NCBI RefSeq assembly: GCF_007859615.1
Contig: NZ_CP042295.1
Coordinates: forward strand, 310,001-374,000
Source: Mycoplasma anserisalpingitidis
GTDB taxonomy: Bacteria > Bacillota_I > Bacilli_A > Mycoplasmatales > Metamycoplasmataceae
Direction of reading: 5' to 3'
Length of the DNA: 64,000 nt
Below are positions 43,222 to 53,343 of the stretch, piece after piece. Every line of letters starts with the position of its first letter. Positions within the stretch are counted from its first letter, which is position 1. Position numbers and translations under genes: made by a program. Under the pieces are notes generated by a model that was given only the letters and a program-made list of their open reading frames with translations, had not been told where the DNA came from and did no database searches.

Positions 43222-46166
43222 TGAAATTAGTAAAAATTGAAGCACATGGATTTAAGTCATTTGCTGATCCGATCGTTTTAAGATTTGATGGTGGAGTTTC
43301 AGGAATTATTGGTCCGAACGGTTCTGGAAAAAGTAATATTAATGATGCTATAAAATGAGTTTTGGGGGAACAGTCTTCTCGTGAACTTCGTGGTGATAAT
43401 ATGGATGATGTAATTTTTGCTGGTTCAAAAATTATTCCCGCTATGGATAAAGCATATGTAACTCTAACTTTCGACAACCGTGAACATTTATCGAAATTTG
43501 AAGAAGACTACATATCGATCACAAGAAAAATTACAAGAAATAAAGGTAGTGAATATTTTATTAATGGTGAACCATCGAGACAAAAAGATATTAAAATGAT
43601 TGCGATGGAAACCGGTATTGGTAAATCTTCTCTAGCGATTATTTCTCAAGGCACTGTTGCTGAAATTGCAGAAGCTACAGATGAACAAAGACGAGCGATT
43701 TTCGAAGAAGCTGCTGGTGTTTCTAAATATAAACTCAAAAAAGCTGAAACAGAAAGAAAACTTGAAAAAACTTCTCAGTCATTAAGTCAAGTCAAAACTA
43801 TTATTAATGAACTTGAAAAACAACTTAGTCCACTTCAAAAACAAGCTGAAAAAGCTAAATTATTTATTGAAAAAACAGAACAATTAAAAAAGGTAGAAAT
43901 CGCACTTCTTGGTAGAGATATTACTATCGGAACTGAAAAATTAAATGCTTTAAGTGAAAAACTTAGAGGTGTAGATGAAACTAAAGTTGATTACAAAAAA
44001 CGTATTGATGAATACAACAAAAAATGTTCAAAATTAACCATTGATATTAGTGATCTAAGACGCGGAATTAATGAAAAAAATGGAAAAATCAATGCTTTAA
44101 GAGATAGTTACAACGCTTTATCAGTCGCGGTAGAAAAAGAAAAGCAAAGAAGAGAATTGATTGCTTCAGGTCAACTTAGAAGTAGCAATTCCGAAAGACT
44201 TAGCGCACTTAAAAACTTAATTGAAACTTCAAACCACCAATTAAAAACTTATGATGAGCAAATTGCTAAATTAAGTTCTCAAAGAAATGAACTTGATAAA
44301 CTAAATGACAACCTCACAATCCAAAAAAGATCTATTGAATTAGATAAAAACGAGAAAAATAAGAAAAAAATAGAAATTGAAACAAATATTAGAATTCTTA
44401 AACAGCAAAAGGAAAGTCATAGTAATTTATTTAAAGGAACAAAAACAATTCTTGACAATAAAAGATTATTTAAAGGATATAAAGGACTTGTTGCTGATTT
44501 AATTGAAGTTGATAGTGAATTTCATACTGCAATTGACACAGTTTTAAATAATGCTACACAATATGTTGTTGTTAGAGATAGTGAAACTGCTGTAGAAGCG
44601 GTCAACTTTCTTAAGAAAAATCGTGGTGGAAGAGCTACATTCATTCCGATGAGCTCAATCCAAGCTAAGAGTGTTCGTGACGACCATCTTTTAGCAATTC
44701 AAGGATATCCGGGTTTTATTGCAATCGCTTCCGATTTAGTTAAATATGCTCCTGAATTCAAGTTGCTCGCTAAATTCTTATTAGGAAATATTATTGTGGT
44801 TGAAGATGTTGAATCAGCTAATAAAATTTCTGAAATTATTGATAAAAAATACATGATTGTAACTAAAGATGGTGACACTATTAGAGTTGGTGGTGTTGTT
44901 GTTGGTGGTGAAAAAATTAATAATGCTAGTTCATTGCTTGGGGTTGATGAACAAATTCTTAAATTAGAAAATTTACTACCACAAATTAATGAATATTTGG
45001 ATGAAAAAGAAAATTTAGTTTATGATATTTCAAATAAAATTGAACAATTATTCAGAAATAAAAACGAAATTGATAAACGCTTAGTATCAATATCTGAGTA
45101 TAAAAGAAACACTGAAAAAGAACTTGTTGAATATACTAATGAATTAAAAAATCTAACAACAGAAGAAATTAAATTTAGTGATGAAGTTAGCGATGTTAAT
45201 GTTGTTGATATTGAAGTGGTAAAATATAAATTAGAAGAACTTCAATCTTCACTTAAAGTTGACTACTCACTTTTAGAAAGATATGAATCTGATTTTTCAA
45301 GATATAACAGTGAAAAATCAGAATTAGAAAGATTATTAACTGACTTAATTGAAGATTATAGTGAAGATTCAACTAAATATGAATTAACTAAAAGAGCTCT
45401 AGAGAATGATAAATTCAGATTAACCAATCATTATAATTTAACTCATGAGTATGTTATTGCTAATTATATTTTAGAAATTGATCCTGAACAAGCTAGAGAT
45501 TTTGTTGATAAAACACGTCAAGAAATTGAAAAAATTGGTAATGTTAATATTGATTCTATTGAACAACTTGGTGTTATTCAAGAACGTTATGATTTGATTA
45601 AGAAAAATAATGATGAACTTGAAGAAGCTAAAGACACAATTATTGCCACAATAGCCGAAATGGACAAATTAATTATTACTAGATTATTAAATATAGTTAA
45701 CGATGTAAATAGTGAATTTGATGAAATTTTCAGAACTATGTTTGGTGGTGGAGGAGCTAAAATATACTTCACAGATAAGAATGATATTTTAAATAGTGGA
45801 ATTGGTATTGAAGCTCAACCCCCAGGCAAAAATATTAAAAATCTTAAACTTTTCTCAGGTGGAGAAAAGTCACTTATAGCAATCTCTTTACTTTTCGGAA
45901 TTCTTAAAGCTCGTCCTTTACCTCTTTGTATTTTAGATGAAGTTGATGGAGCTCTTGATGAAGCTAACGTAGTTAGATTCGCTGAATACTTACAATCTCT
46001 TAAGAATAAAACTCAATTCTTAGTAATTACTCATAGACACGGTTCAATGTCTAGAATGGATAATCTTTTTGGAGCCACAATGCAAAAACGTGGTGTTACA
46101 ACATTCTTTAGTGTTGAATTAGCTCAAGCTAAAAATATGGTTGAAGATGTAAAAACTGAACAATAA
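43221..46166 (+). CDS. smc: Chromosome segregation/condensin ATPase SMC
   Basis: 981 aa. ATG 43221 uses the A of the rnc stop codon, with AAGGAG upstream. Head part 1: 'AHGFKSFADP' and Walker A 'GPNGSGKSN' (~residues 34-42). A long coiled coil follows, the hinge sits around nt 44480-44940 ('GVVVGGEKINNASSLLG' at its end), and coiled coil returns. Head part 2: signature 'LFSGGEKSLIA' and Walker B 'LCILDEVDGALDE'. Somewhat shorter coiled coils than the ~1,150-1,190 aa of typical bacterial SMC. It should organise the chromosome with ScpA/ScpB. Confidence 0.96.
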
Positions 46167-46194
46167 TATTTATTGCTTGCGATTAAGGAGAATT

Positions 46195-48015
46195 ATGATA
46201 AAAAATGCAATTATCTTTGCTGCTGGAAAGGGTTCTAGATTAACAACCTATACCAAGCATGTACCTAAACCATTGATTAAAATTTTAAATAAAGAAACCC
46301 ACCAAGATGAAGCTTTAATTGAAAGAAATATTAAGTTTCTTCATCAAAGTGGAATTAAAGAAATTTATGTTGTAGTTGGATATCTAAAAAAACAATTCAA
46401 TTATTTAGCTAAAAAATATGGTGTAACTTTAATTGAAAATAATAAATTTGAGTATGAAAATAATATATCATCTTTAGCAGTTTCAATTGAACATTGAGGC
46501 GATACTCTATATATTGAAGGAGATATTTATTTAACCAAAAATATAATCCCAGATTTACTTAAAGAAATTGAAGAATCAAACTACAAAAGTATCTACTGAG
46601 GTGCTGAAGATGAACATATTAATGAAACTTGCTTTATCTTGAGAAATAATTTAATTGTAGGTCAATATGCTAAAAATATGATCAAAGGTGACTTAAAATG
46701 AACTGGACTAGGTTATGTGAATAAGGACTTTGGTGATTACATGAGATCACATTTTAATGACTACTACTCAATTCCAGAAAATAAACAAAATTATTATGAA
46801 CAATTTTTATGAAGTTTAAATCAACCAGTAGAATGTCATATAACAAGTAAAAATAATTTCTTTGAAATTGATAATTTCTACGATTTAATTAGTGTAGATG
46901 AACGTTATAGAACGCATGATGTTGTTAAATTATGAACTCCTGGACCTACTAATATTGATCAAGAAATTAGTGATTTAATTCTTAAGGGAATTGTTCATCA
47001 TCGTTCAAATTTAGCTGAATTTTACATCACTAAATTACACGATAACCTTAAACAAGTATTTAATACAACTAAAGCTACACCAATTATAATTACTGCTAGT
47101 GGTACTGGTGTTATGGAATCTGCTGTTGTTAACTTAATTGAAGCGAAAGATAAAGTTATTCTGATTTCAGTTGGTGATTTTGGGGATAGATTTTATGAAA
47201 TATTGAAATTGTATCTTGAAGATGAAAAAAACATTTTATTCTTTAGATACCCAGACTATTCAACCTATAATATAGATGATTTTAAACATTTAATTCCTGA
47301 GGCTAAAGCTGTATTTGTTACTCATCACGAAACAAGTACTGGTGTATTAAACAACATCAGTGAATTAGGTAAGTTAACTAAAGATACTGATACATTATTA
47401 ATTTGCGATTCAGTTTCATCAGTATTAAATGAAGAATTTAACTTTGATGAATGAGGAGTTGATATTGCTTTTGCTTCTTCAGCTAAAGGATTTTCTATTT
47501 ACCCTGGACTTTCAATTGTATGTATCTCACCTAAAGCAGAAAAAGTTATAGAGAAATGTAGTACACCAAGATATTACTTCGACTACAGAAAATACTTAAA
47601 ATACTATAGAGAATCTAAACAAACACCGTTTACTCCAGCAATTAATTTAATTGTTTCTATGTCAGAATCGATTGACATAATGAACAACACTTCTCTTCAA
47701 GTTATTAATCAGAAAAAATGAGAAGTGTTTAATTACTTAAATGATGAACTTGAAAAATTGAATTTTATTAATAAGGTTCCAAAACATCTTAGAACTTGCT
47801 CAATGTTATGTATGGAAGCACCTAAAGGTATTGATTGCGAAAGAATGAGAAACTTTGTGTCAACTAACTCTAATAACTACTTCGAATTAGGTAGAAATGA
47901 AAAAAGACATTCAGTTATCAGAGTCGGTATTTCTAGATTAATAACCATTGATGATGCTAAAATAGTTGTTAAAAATATTAAGAAATTTATAGAAAGTGAA
48001 AAAAATGAAAAATAA
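46195..48015 (+). CDS. Fusion: LicC/PntC-like nucleotidyltransferase + 2-aminoethylphosphonate-type aminotransferase
   Basis: 606 aa, ATG 46195 behind AAGGAG (an upstream in-frame TTG overlaps the RBS). Residues 1 to ~235 are an NTP-transferase: 'IFAAGKGSRLTTYTKHVPKP' then 'YGVTLIENNKFEYENNISSL', as in choline-phosphate cytidylyltransferase LicC. Residues ~245-606 are a class V PLP aminotransferase: 'LWTPGPTNIDQE', 'VHHRSNLAEFY', 'ITASGTGVMESAVVNL', 'VTHHETSTGVLNNI', 'CDSVSSVLNE', and PLP Lys431 in 'ASSAKGFSIYPG'. This order matches the described PntC-AEPT fusions, in which CTP activates 2-aminoethylphosphonate made by the fused transaminase. It overlaps the LicD-like gene by 11 nt. Choline phosphate or serinol phosphate remain alternative substrates. 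Confidence 0.8.
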
Positions 48016-48769
48016 TGAATGAGACACTAAAAATTTACATGATAAACATGCTAAATTAAAAAGTCTTCTCAAAGAATTAATTTCTATTTTTGAAAAACAC
48101 AATCTTAAATATGTGGCTTATTATGGTACTTTACTAGGTGCAATAAGACATAAAAACATGATTCCATGAGATGATGATGTGGATTTAGCAATTGATTATG
48201 ATACTTTGCAATTTTTAATCAAAAACTACCCACATTTAATTAAAGTTGGAAAAAATTCAAACAATTTTCTAATGATGGCTAAATTTACTCATGACAATGA
48301 AGAAGATATTGATGCTACTTTTATTGATCTTTTTGTTGTTGTTCCAACAAATAAGAAAAAATTAAAAAAATTCAGATCAATTAAAAATAAATTGAGATAC
48401 TTCAATCACTATGCAAATCGTAAAGTAAGTAAGGAATTATGACATATAAAAATTCTTAGATTTTTCTTCTTTTGAACAAAACAATTCCCTAAATTAACTT
48501 TAGAAGAAGCTATAGAACAAGTTATTGATTTTGAAAATAAAGAAGAACAATTTATTATCACTTGACCAGATTACGCAAATATGAAGAAAACTACTTTCCC
48601 AATAGAATGAGACTTTTTCGATACTGAATTATGTAAATTTGACGATTTTTACATAGCAGTACCAAAGAGATATAATGATTTTTTAGTAAAAGAATATGGG
48701 AAAAATTGACATATTGAGAAAAAAACATTACTTTCAGAACATTATGGAATGTATGATGTGAAAATTTAA
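48005..48769 (+). CDS. LicD-family phosphotransferase
   Basis: 254 aa, ATG 48005 inside the end of the preceding fusion gene. The family core is plain: 'YVAYYGTLLGAIRHKNMIPW' and 'DDDVDLAIDY' (metal-binding Asp), with a C-terminal 'VPKRYNDFLVKEYGKNW'. LicD enzymes move a phosphocholine or similar unit from its CDP form to a sugar or glycolipid. Because the CDP donor is probably made by the overlapping gene, this is the likely transfer step of the module. No membrane helix, so it acts at the cytoplasmic face. Acceptor unknown. Confidence 0.88.
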
Positions 48770-48790
48770 GCAGATTATTCTGCTTTTTTT
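48769..48790 (+). terminator. Terminator of the nucleotidyltransferase/LicD operon
   Basis: AGCAG-attatt-CTGCT followed by T7, overlapping the stop codon. Confidence 0.75.
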
Positions 48791-48795
48791 ACTAA

Positions 48796-48812
48796 TTTTC
48801 CAAATAGGAAAA
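48796..48812. promoter_or_regulatory. Inverted repeat before the PTS gene, possible RpiR operator
   Basis: TTTTCC-aaata-GGAAAA, 42 nt before the PTS ATG. Its place next to an RpiR-controlled-looking locus is the only functional hint. Confidence 0.3.
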
Positions 48813-48853
48813 CTAAATATTAAACAACTAAGTAAAATTTAAACGGAGGTACA

Positions 48854-50500
48854 ATGACAAAAGCAATAAAACAAAATTCTAATTCTTTTTTCAAAAGTCT
48901 TAGAAGTGGTCTTGAACGTTTTGGTAGAGCAATGATTTTACCTGTTTCAATAATTCCTTTACTAGCTATTGTTGGAGCAATAGGTTATATTTTTGCATCT
49001 GTTGGACAAAAAACTGGTATTTATAATTCTAGTTTAGCTTACAAAACTTTCGCTGATTCAGTAAAAATAATTGGTATGGCACCAATTTATAACCTTGATA
49101 TTTTATTTTCTATAGGTTTAGCTGCTGGACTAGCAAAAGATGAAAAAGTTTCAGCTGGAATTTGTGGTGTTGTAGCATTAATAGGATTCTATTTTGCTGG
49201 ATATGCACTTTTAGAAATCGGTAAATTAAAAAACTTACTTGATGCGAACGTAGTTGGTAAACTACAAACCATTAATCGTTTTGGTAAGTATTCAACCAGT
49301 TTTGACTTAAATGCTCTTGGTGGGATTTTAGCAGGTTATTTAGCTTATGGAATTCACAAAATAACCTACAAATTACAATTTCCTACGTTTATTTCGTTCT
49401 TTGGTGGTCCTAAATTTAGCCCAGTTGCAACATTGTTAACGGCATTTATTTTAGGTTTCCCACTCACATATTTATGAATTTATATTTATAAAGGAATCGC
49501 AGCTCTAGGTAATGGAATTAGAGCTTCAGGAGCTTTTGGATCATTTTTATATGGTTCAACTAACCGTTTACTTTTACCTTTTGGTTTGCACAATATTCCT
49601 AATGCAATACTTCGTTATACAGCTGCTGGAGGTACTTTTATAGGCGCTGATGGTCAAGAAGTAACTGGTTTTTACAGTATTTTAATTGCAAAAATGAGTG
49701 CAGGCTTACCAATCAATGCAACTGATTCAATGATCAGTAATGGAACTTACCCTACAAATATTTTTTCACTTCCTGGTGCTGCTGTAGCTATGTTCTTAGC
49801 ATGTCCTAAAGACAAAAGAAAACAAGCAGCTCCAATAATTTTTGGAGCAGTGTCTTCGTCAATTCTTAGTGGAGTTACTGAACCAATTGAATTTACATTC
49901 ATTTTTAGTGCCCCAATTCTTTGATTGGTACACTGTGTTTTAACTGGTTTAGTTTACATGACAATGTATCTTAGTGGTGTTGGAATGATAGCTGGTACAG
50001 GGGAAGGAATTATTACTTATTTAATTTACAATTTACCTTCTTATGAAAACATCTCTAGAGTATGAATGTTATTTGTTCTTGGTCCAGTATTCTTCATTGT
50101 TTACTTCGGAGTATTCTACTTCTTGATTAAGAAATTTAACTTCAGAACTCCAGGACGTGATGAAGAAGCGTTCAAACTATTTACTAAAAAAGATTTTAAA
50201 GAAAAATTAAATAATTCAACAAATCAAACAATTATAAATGAAAAAATTAAAGATGAAAAACCTGAAGATATAAAGATGGCACAATCTCTTTTAGAATTTT
50301 ATGGAGGTTTTGAAAATATCAATGAAATATCATGTTGTATTTCTAGATTAAGAATCTCAGTTAAAGATAAAACTAAAGTTAATAGAGAAGCAATTATGCA
50401 AATCGGGGCTAAAGGAGTTGTTGAATCAGGTGAACAAGTTCAATCAGTCTTCGGTGCAAAAGCAATGGTTTATTCTAGAATAATGAATAACTTAAAATAA
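48854..50500 (+). CDS. PTS sugar transporter EIICB (glucose/N-acetylglucosamine type)
   Basis: 548 aa, ATG 48854 behind ACGGAGG. The EIIC domain covers residues ~15-430, with 'RFGRAMILPVSIIPLLAIVG' at the start, 'RLLLPFGLHNIPNAILRYTA' in the middle and 'SILSGVTEPIEFTFIFSAP' at the sugar-binding region. A linker then leads to an EIIB domain with the phosphocysteine Cys495 in 'CCISRLRISV'. No EIIA domain is attached, so a separate EIIA is needed. The permease phosphorylates its sugar during entry. GlcNAc is an attractive substrate because of the GH84 enzyme in the window, but glucose or another hexose cannot be excluded. Confidence 0.9.
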
Positions 50501-50502
50501 CT

Positions 50503-50724
50503 ATGTATTTGATTATTATTTTTAGTGTTTTTGCAATATTTTTCATCTCAATCGGGACATTAATTTACTTTTTAAGAAAGAAAAATAACAAAAAATATAA
50601 AGTTGATGAAAATGCAAAATATTCATCAAAAGTTTATCAAACATTTATAAAAAATATACCAGCTATGTTTATCTTAGCTGGAGTAGTATTAATTGGTATT
50701 TTAATTAAAGCTATATTGAATTAA
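50503..50724 (+). CDS. Small membrane protein (73 aa)
   Basis: It starts two bases after the PTS stop. Two hydrophobic helices (residues ~2-23 and ~53-71) flank a basic, Lys-rich loop 'LRKKNNKKYKVDENAKYSSK'. No family recognised. It is tightly placed in the PTS transcript and overlaps the rpiR 3' end by 14 nt. Ribosome-binding site is weak, so coupling with the PTS gene is likely. Confidence 0.6.
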   Translation: MYLIIIFSVFAIFFISIGTLIYFLRKKNNKKYKVDENAKYSSKVYQTFIKNIPAMFILAGVVLIGILIKAILN

Positions 50725-51454
50725 TTAATAAACTAAAAAAGATTGTGCTTAGTAAACTAAAAACTATAGGATTAATTTTTTCTGAATCTATATATTCTGA
50801 ACAGTTAAATACTTTTATATTATTTCTACTTTTAATACTTTTATTTGATGTAAAAATAAACCCTTTATTACTTTTATTAAATGCTAAATTCGCAGGTAAA
50901 ACCGTTTCAATTGTTTTATAACTATTTGAGACGCAGATTACATAACTATATTCATCAGCATTAAATGCATTAGCATAATTAGTTGAAAAATCATTATCCT
51001 TAATAACATTGACACCCATTCTTTTTAAACTAATATAAAATTCTTCGATATGTCTATTTGAACCGCCAGAAGCAAAAATTAGTATTTTGTGAACTTTAGT
51101 AAATTCTTTAGCGATCGACTTAAAATCATAATTAGAAATTTTTCTACTAAATTCTATTATTAATTCACTTATTTGATTATTACTAAGTTTTCTTGAACTT
51201 TTACTAGTTCCATTTAAATACTCAGTTAAATCAAATTTGAACAATTCGAAAGAATCGTATCCAAGTTTTTTAATAAATTTACTAATTGTTGATTGAGAAC
51301 AAAAAGTGAGTTCACTTAAAGTATCAATACTGATTAAATCAATTCGATGAATATTCTCTAATATAATTTTAGAAAATTGACCAAATGCACCCTCAATATT
51401 AGTACTATGTAATAATTTCTTTATCAAAAGACTTTTCTTATAGTTATTTGCCAT
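50711..51454 (-). CDS. RpiR/MurR-family transcriptional regulator
   Basis: 247 aa from ATG 51454. An in-frame ATG at 51481 lies upstream of the TATAAT box (51466-51461), so I prefer the later, leaderless start. N-terminal helix-turn-helix ('TLSELTFCSQSTISKFIKKL', residues ~45-65) and C-terminal SIS sugar-phosphate-binding domain ('KILIFASGGSNRHIEEFYIS'; 'VICVSNSYKTIETVLPANLA') are both visible. It likely senses a sugar phosphate and controls the neighbouring PTS permease and/or the divergent PHP phosphatase gene. Confidence 0.85.
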   Translation of the reverse strand: MANNYKKSLLIKKLLHSTNIEGAFGQFSKIILENIHRIDLISIDTLSELTFCSQSTISKFIKKLGYDSFELFKFDLTEYLNGTSKSSRKLSNNQISELIIEFSRKISNYDFKSIAKEFTKVHKILIFASGGSNRHIEEFYISLKRMGVNVIKDNDFSTNYANAFNADEYSYVICVSNSYKTIETVLPANLAFNKSNKGFIFTSNKSIKSRNNIKVFNCSEYIDSEKINPIVFSLLSTIFFSLLINSI

Positions 51455-51460
51455 AAAAAA

Positions 51461-51466
51461 ATTATA
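51461..51466 (-). promoter_or_regulatory. rpiR promoter -10 box, leaderless
   Basis: TATAAT on the minus strand, 6 nt before ATG 51454. Confidence 0.55.
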
Positions 51467-51501
51467 TCTAATTGAACACATTTATGTAGAAAGAGACAAA
51501 T

Positions 51502-52344
51502 ATGAAATACGATTACCACATTCACACTTTTTACTGTAAACATTCAGATTTAACTGTAAAGGAAATAGTTGATCAATACCACAAAAATAATTTTATTGAA
51601 ATTGGTATTAGTGATCATATTCCCTACAAAGGAGTTTTAGACTCAAAAGATAACTCTAGAATGTTCTACAGTGAATTAGAAAGTTATATTAAAGACATTA
51701 AAGTCGAACAAGAAAATTATAAAGACAAAATGATGATTAATATTGGTTTTGAAAGTGAATTTTTTCCAAATCAATTAAATTGATATAAAGAACTTTTATC
51801 AAGGCCTGAAGTTGACTATTTAATCTTAGGTATTCATGCGGTTGAAAACTTGGATGAAGAAAATAATTTTAATCGTAATTGCACAAATAAAGAGCAACTA
51901 AAAAGATATTGAAAAGCTATTGATGAAGGTATGAGAACTGGTTTATATGTTTATGCAGTACACCCGGATTTTTACATGAAATCATATCAAGAATGAGATA
52001 GTGAATGTGAAGAATTAGCTATTAAAATTTGTGATTTAGCACTTGAATTAGATTTTCCTCTCGGCTTTAATATTAACGGCTTCTGGAAGGGTCCAAGAGT
52101 CATTGGTAAGGTGTTTAGAAATAAATACCCAATTCACGAATTTTGAAAAATAGCAAAAGAGAAAAAAGTTAAAATAATTCTTGAATCTGATGTGCATCAT
52201 AAAAAACAATTATATGATACTGAAATAGTTAAAAAAACTTATGATTTATTAAAACAATGAGGCTTAGAAAAACAATTAGTTGACAAACTAGATTTGGAAA
52301 AATATAAGAAAAAATTAAATCTTAAATACAATCTTTGTAAATAA
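51502..52344 (+). CDS. PHP-domain phosphatase (histidinol-phosphatase-like)
   Basis: 280 aa, divergent from rpiR by 47 bp; RBS AAAGAG. All PHP metal-site motifs are present: 'YHIHTFYCKHS', 'GISDHIPYK', 'GFESEFF', 'GIHAVEN', 'YAVHPDFYM' and 'LESDVHH'. The family contains HisJ-type phosphatases that use a trinuclear metal centre. Mycoplasmas do not make histidine, so the real substrate is probably another phosphate ester, perhaps a sugar phosphate from the adjacent PTS. Length fits HisJ (about 270 aa). Confidence 0.88.
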
Positions 52345-52469
52345 TTTTAAGAAATCAACTCTTTTATAAAATCATTAGTAATTTAGTTATCTTATCAAAA
52401 TTCGAACATAATTGTGATGTATGTAATTTAGCTAACATTTTTACACATATTAAATCACCAATATTTACA

Positions 52470-52495
52470 AGCAGACATTAAAAGTCTGCTTTTTC
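52470..52495 (+). terminator. Terminator after the PHP phosphatase gene
   Basis: AGCAGAC-attaaaa-GTCTGCT stem with a T tract, about 125 nt after the stop. The DNA in between shows nothing convincing. Confidence 0.65.
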
Positions 52496-52500
52496 ATATA

Positions 52501-52525
52501 AAAAAAGCACTACATAGATAGTGCT
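52501..52525 (-). terminator. Terminator overlapping the stop codon of the acidic-protein gene
   Basis: On the minus strand GCACTA-tctatg-TAGTGC is followed by six T. The TAG stop lies in the 3' arm. Confidence 0.7.
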
Positions 52526-53334
52526 AAATCATCTTCTTTCTTGTTGTTGTGTTCTTGTTTTTTCTTTTGGTATTCTAATTCTTCTTGTCTATGATATTCT
52601 CCGAATTGAGCTTCATAATCTCAAGTATCATTACTTCATCTTTCATCTTCTTCTTGTTGTTCATAACGTTTAGTTTTATCTGAGTTATGTAAGAAGTCCA
52701 TACATTTTTCTAAATCTCAAGTTTTAAACTCTTTAAGTGGTATGTAATTTTTAGATACCTGTTGTAATCATTTTTCATTATCAAATTTTCTACCATATTC
52801 AAACAATCTCATAGTTCCAAATTTACCAATATTGTAAAACAAATTATCAGCGTGAGCTAAATATTGGAATGCTTCTAATTTATTGTTTATATCCATATTT
52901 TTAATAGTTCAATCTGAATTTAATTCAAGTTTTGTTATTTGAATATTCTCATTATCTAAATTTTCTCTTAGATTTCTTAATATACTTACAGCACCATCGA
53001 TATCTTCTAATATTTGCACCTTATTTTTATTAAAAATCTTAAAGAAATCATCTTTTTTCATTATATGAATATTATTTGTTTCAACATATGATTTTTCTTG
53101 TGTTTTATTATTGACTATTTCTACTTCATTATCTTTTTTAATTTTATCTTCTACACTTCTGCAAGTAAGATAATATACGTCATCTCCAGAATAAAACACA
53201 ACTAATGGACGGTTATTACTATATGGATTATCGTAAGGAGTAATAGGTTGTCCATTATATTTATACGAAACAGTTTTAAGACTTTTTCAATGTTTATACC
53301 CTTGACGCGTTAAACTCCATACTTGTTTTATCAT
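52510..53334 (-). CDS. Acidic/Gln-rich cytosolic protein, unknown (274 aa)
   Basis: ATG 53334 follows AATAAGGAGAAAAT, 9 nt after the stop of the lipoprotein gene. N-terminal part: 'MIKQVWSLTRQGYKHWKSLK' and 'DNPYSNNRPLVVFYSGDDVY', suggesting a small beta domain. The C-terminal 50 residues are very charged ('EEDERWSNDTWDYEAQ' and Lys/Gln repeats). No signal or membrane helix. I cannot assign a family with certainty. The gene reminds me of a small protein encoded in mycoplasma integrative conjugative elements (Mbov_0400-type), but that is a weak recollection. It is last in a three-gene surface-protein operon. Confidence 0.55.
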
Positions 53335-53343
53335 ATTTTCTCC

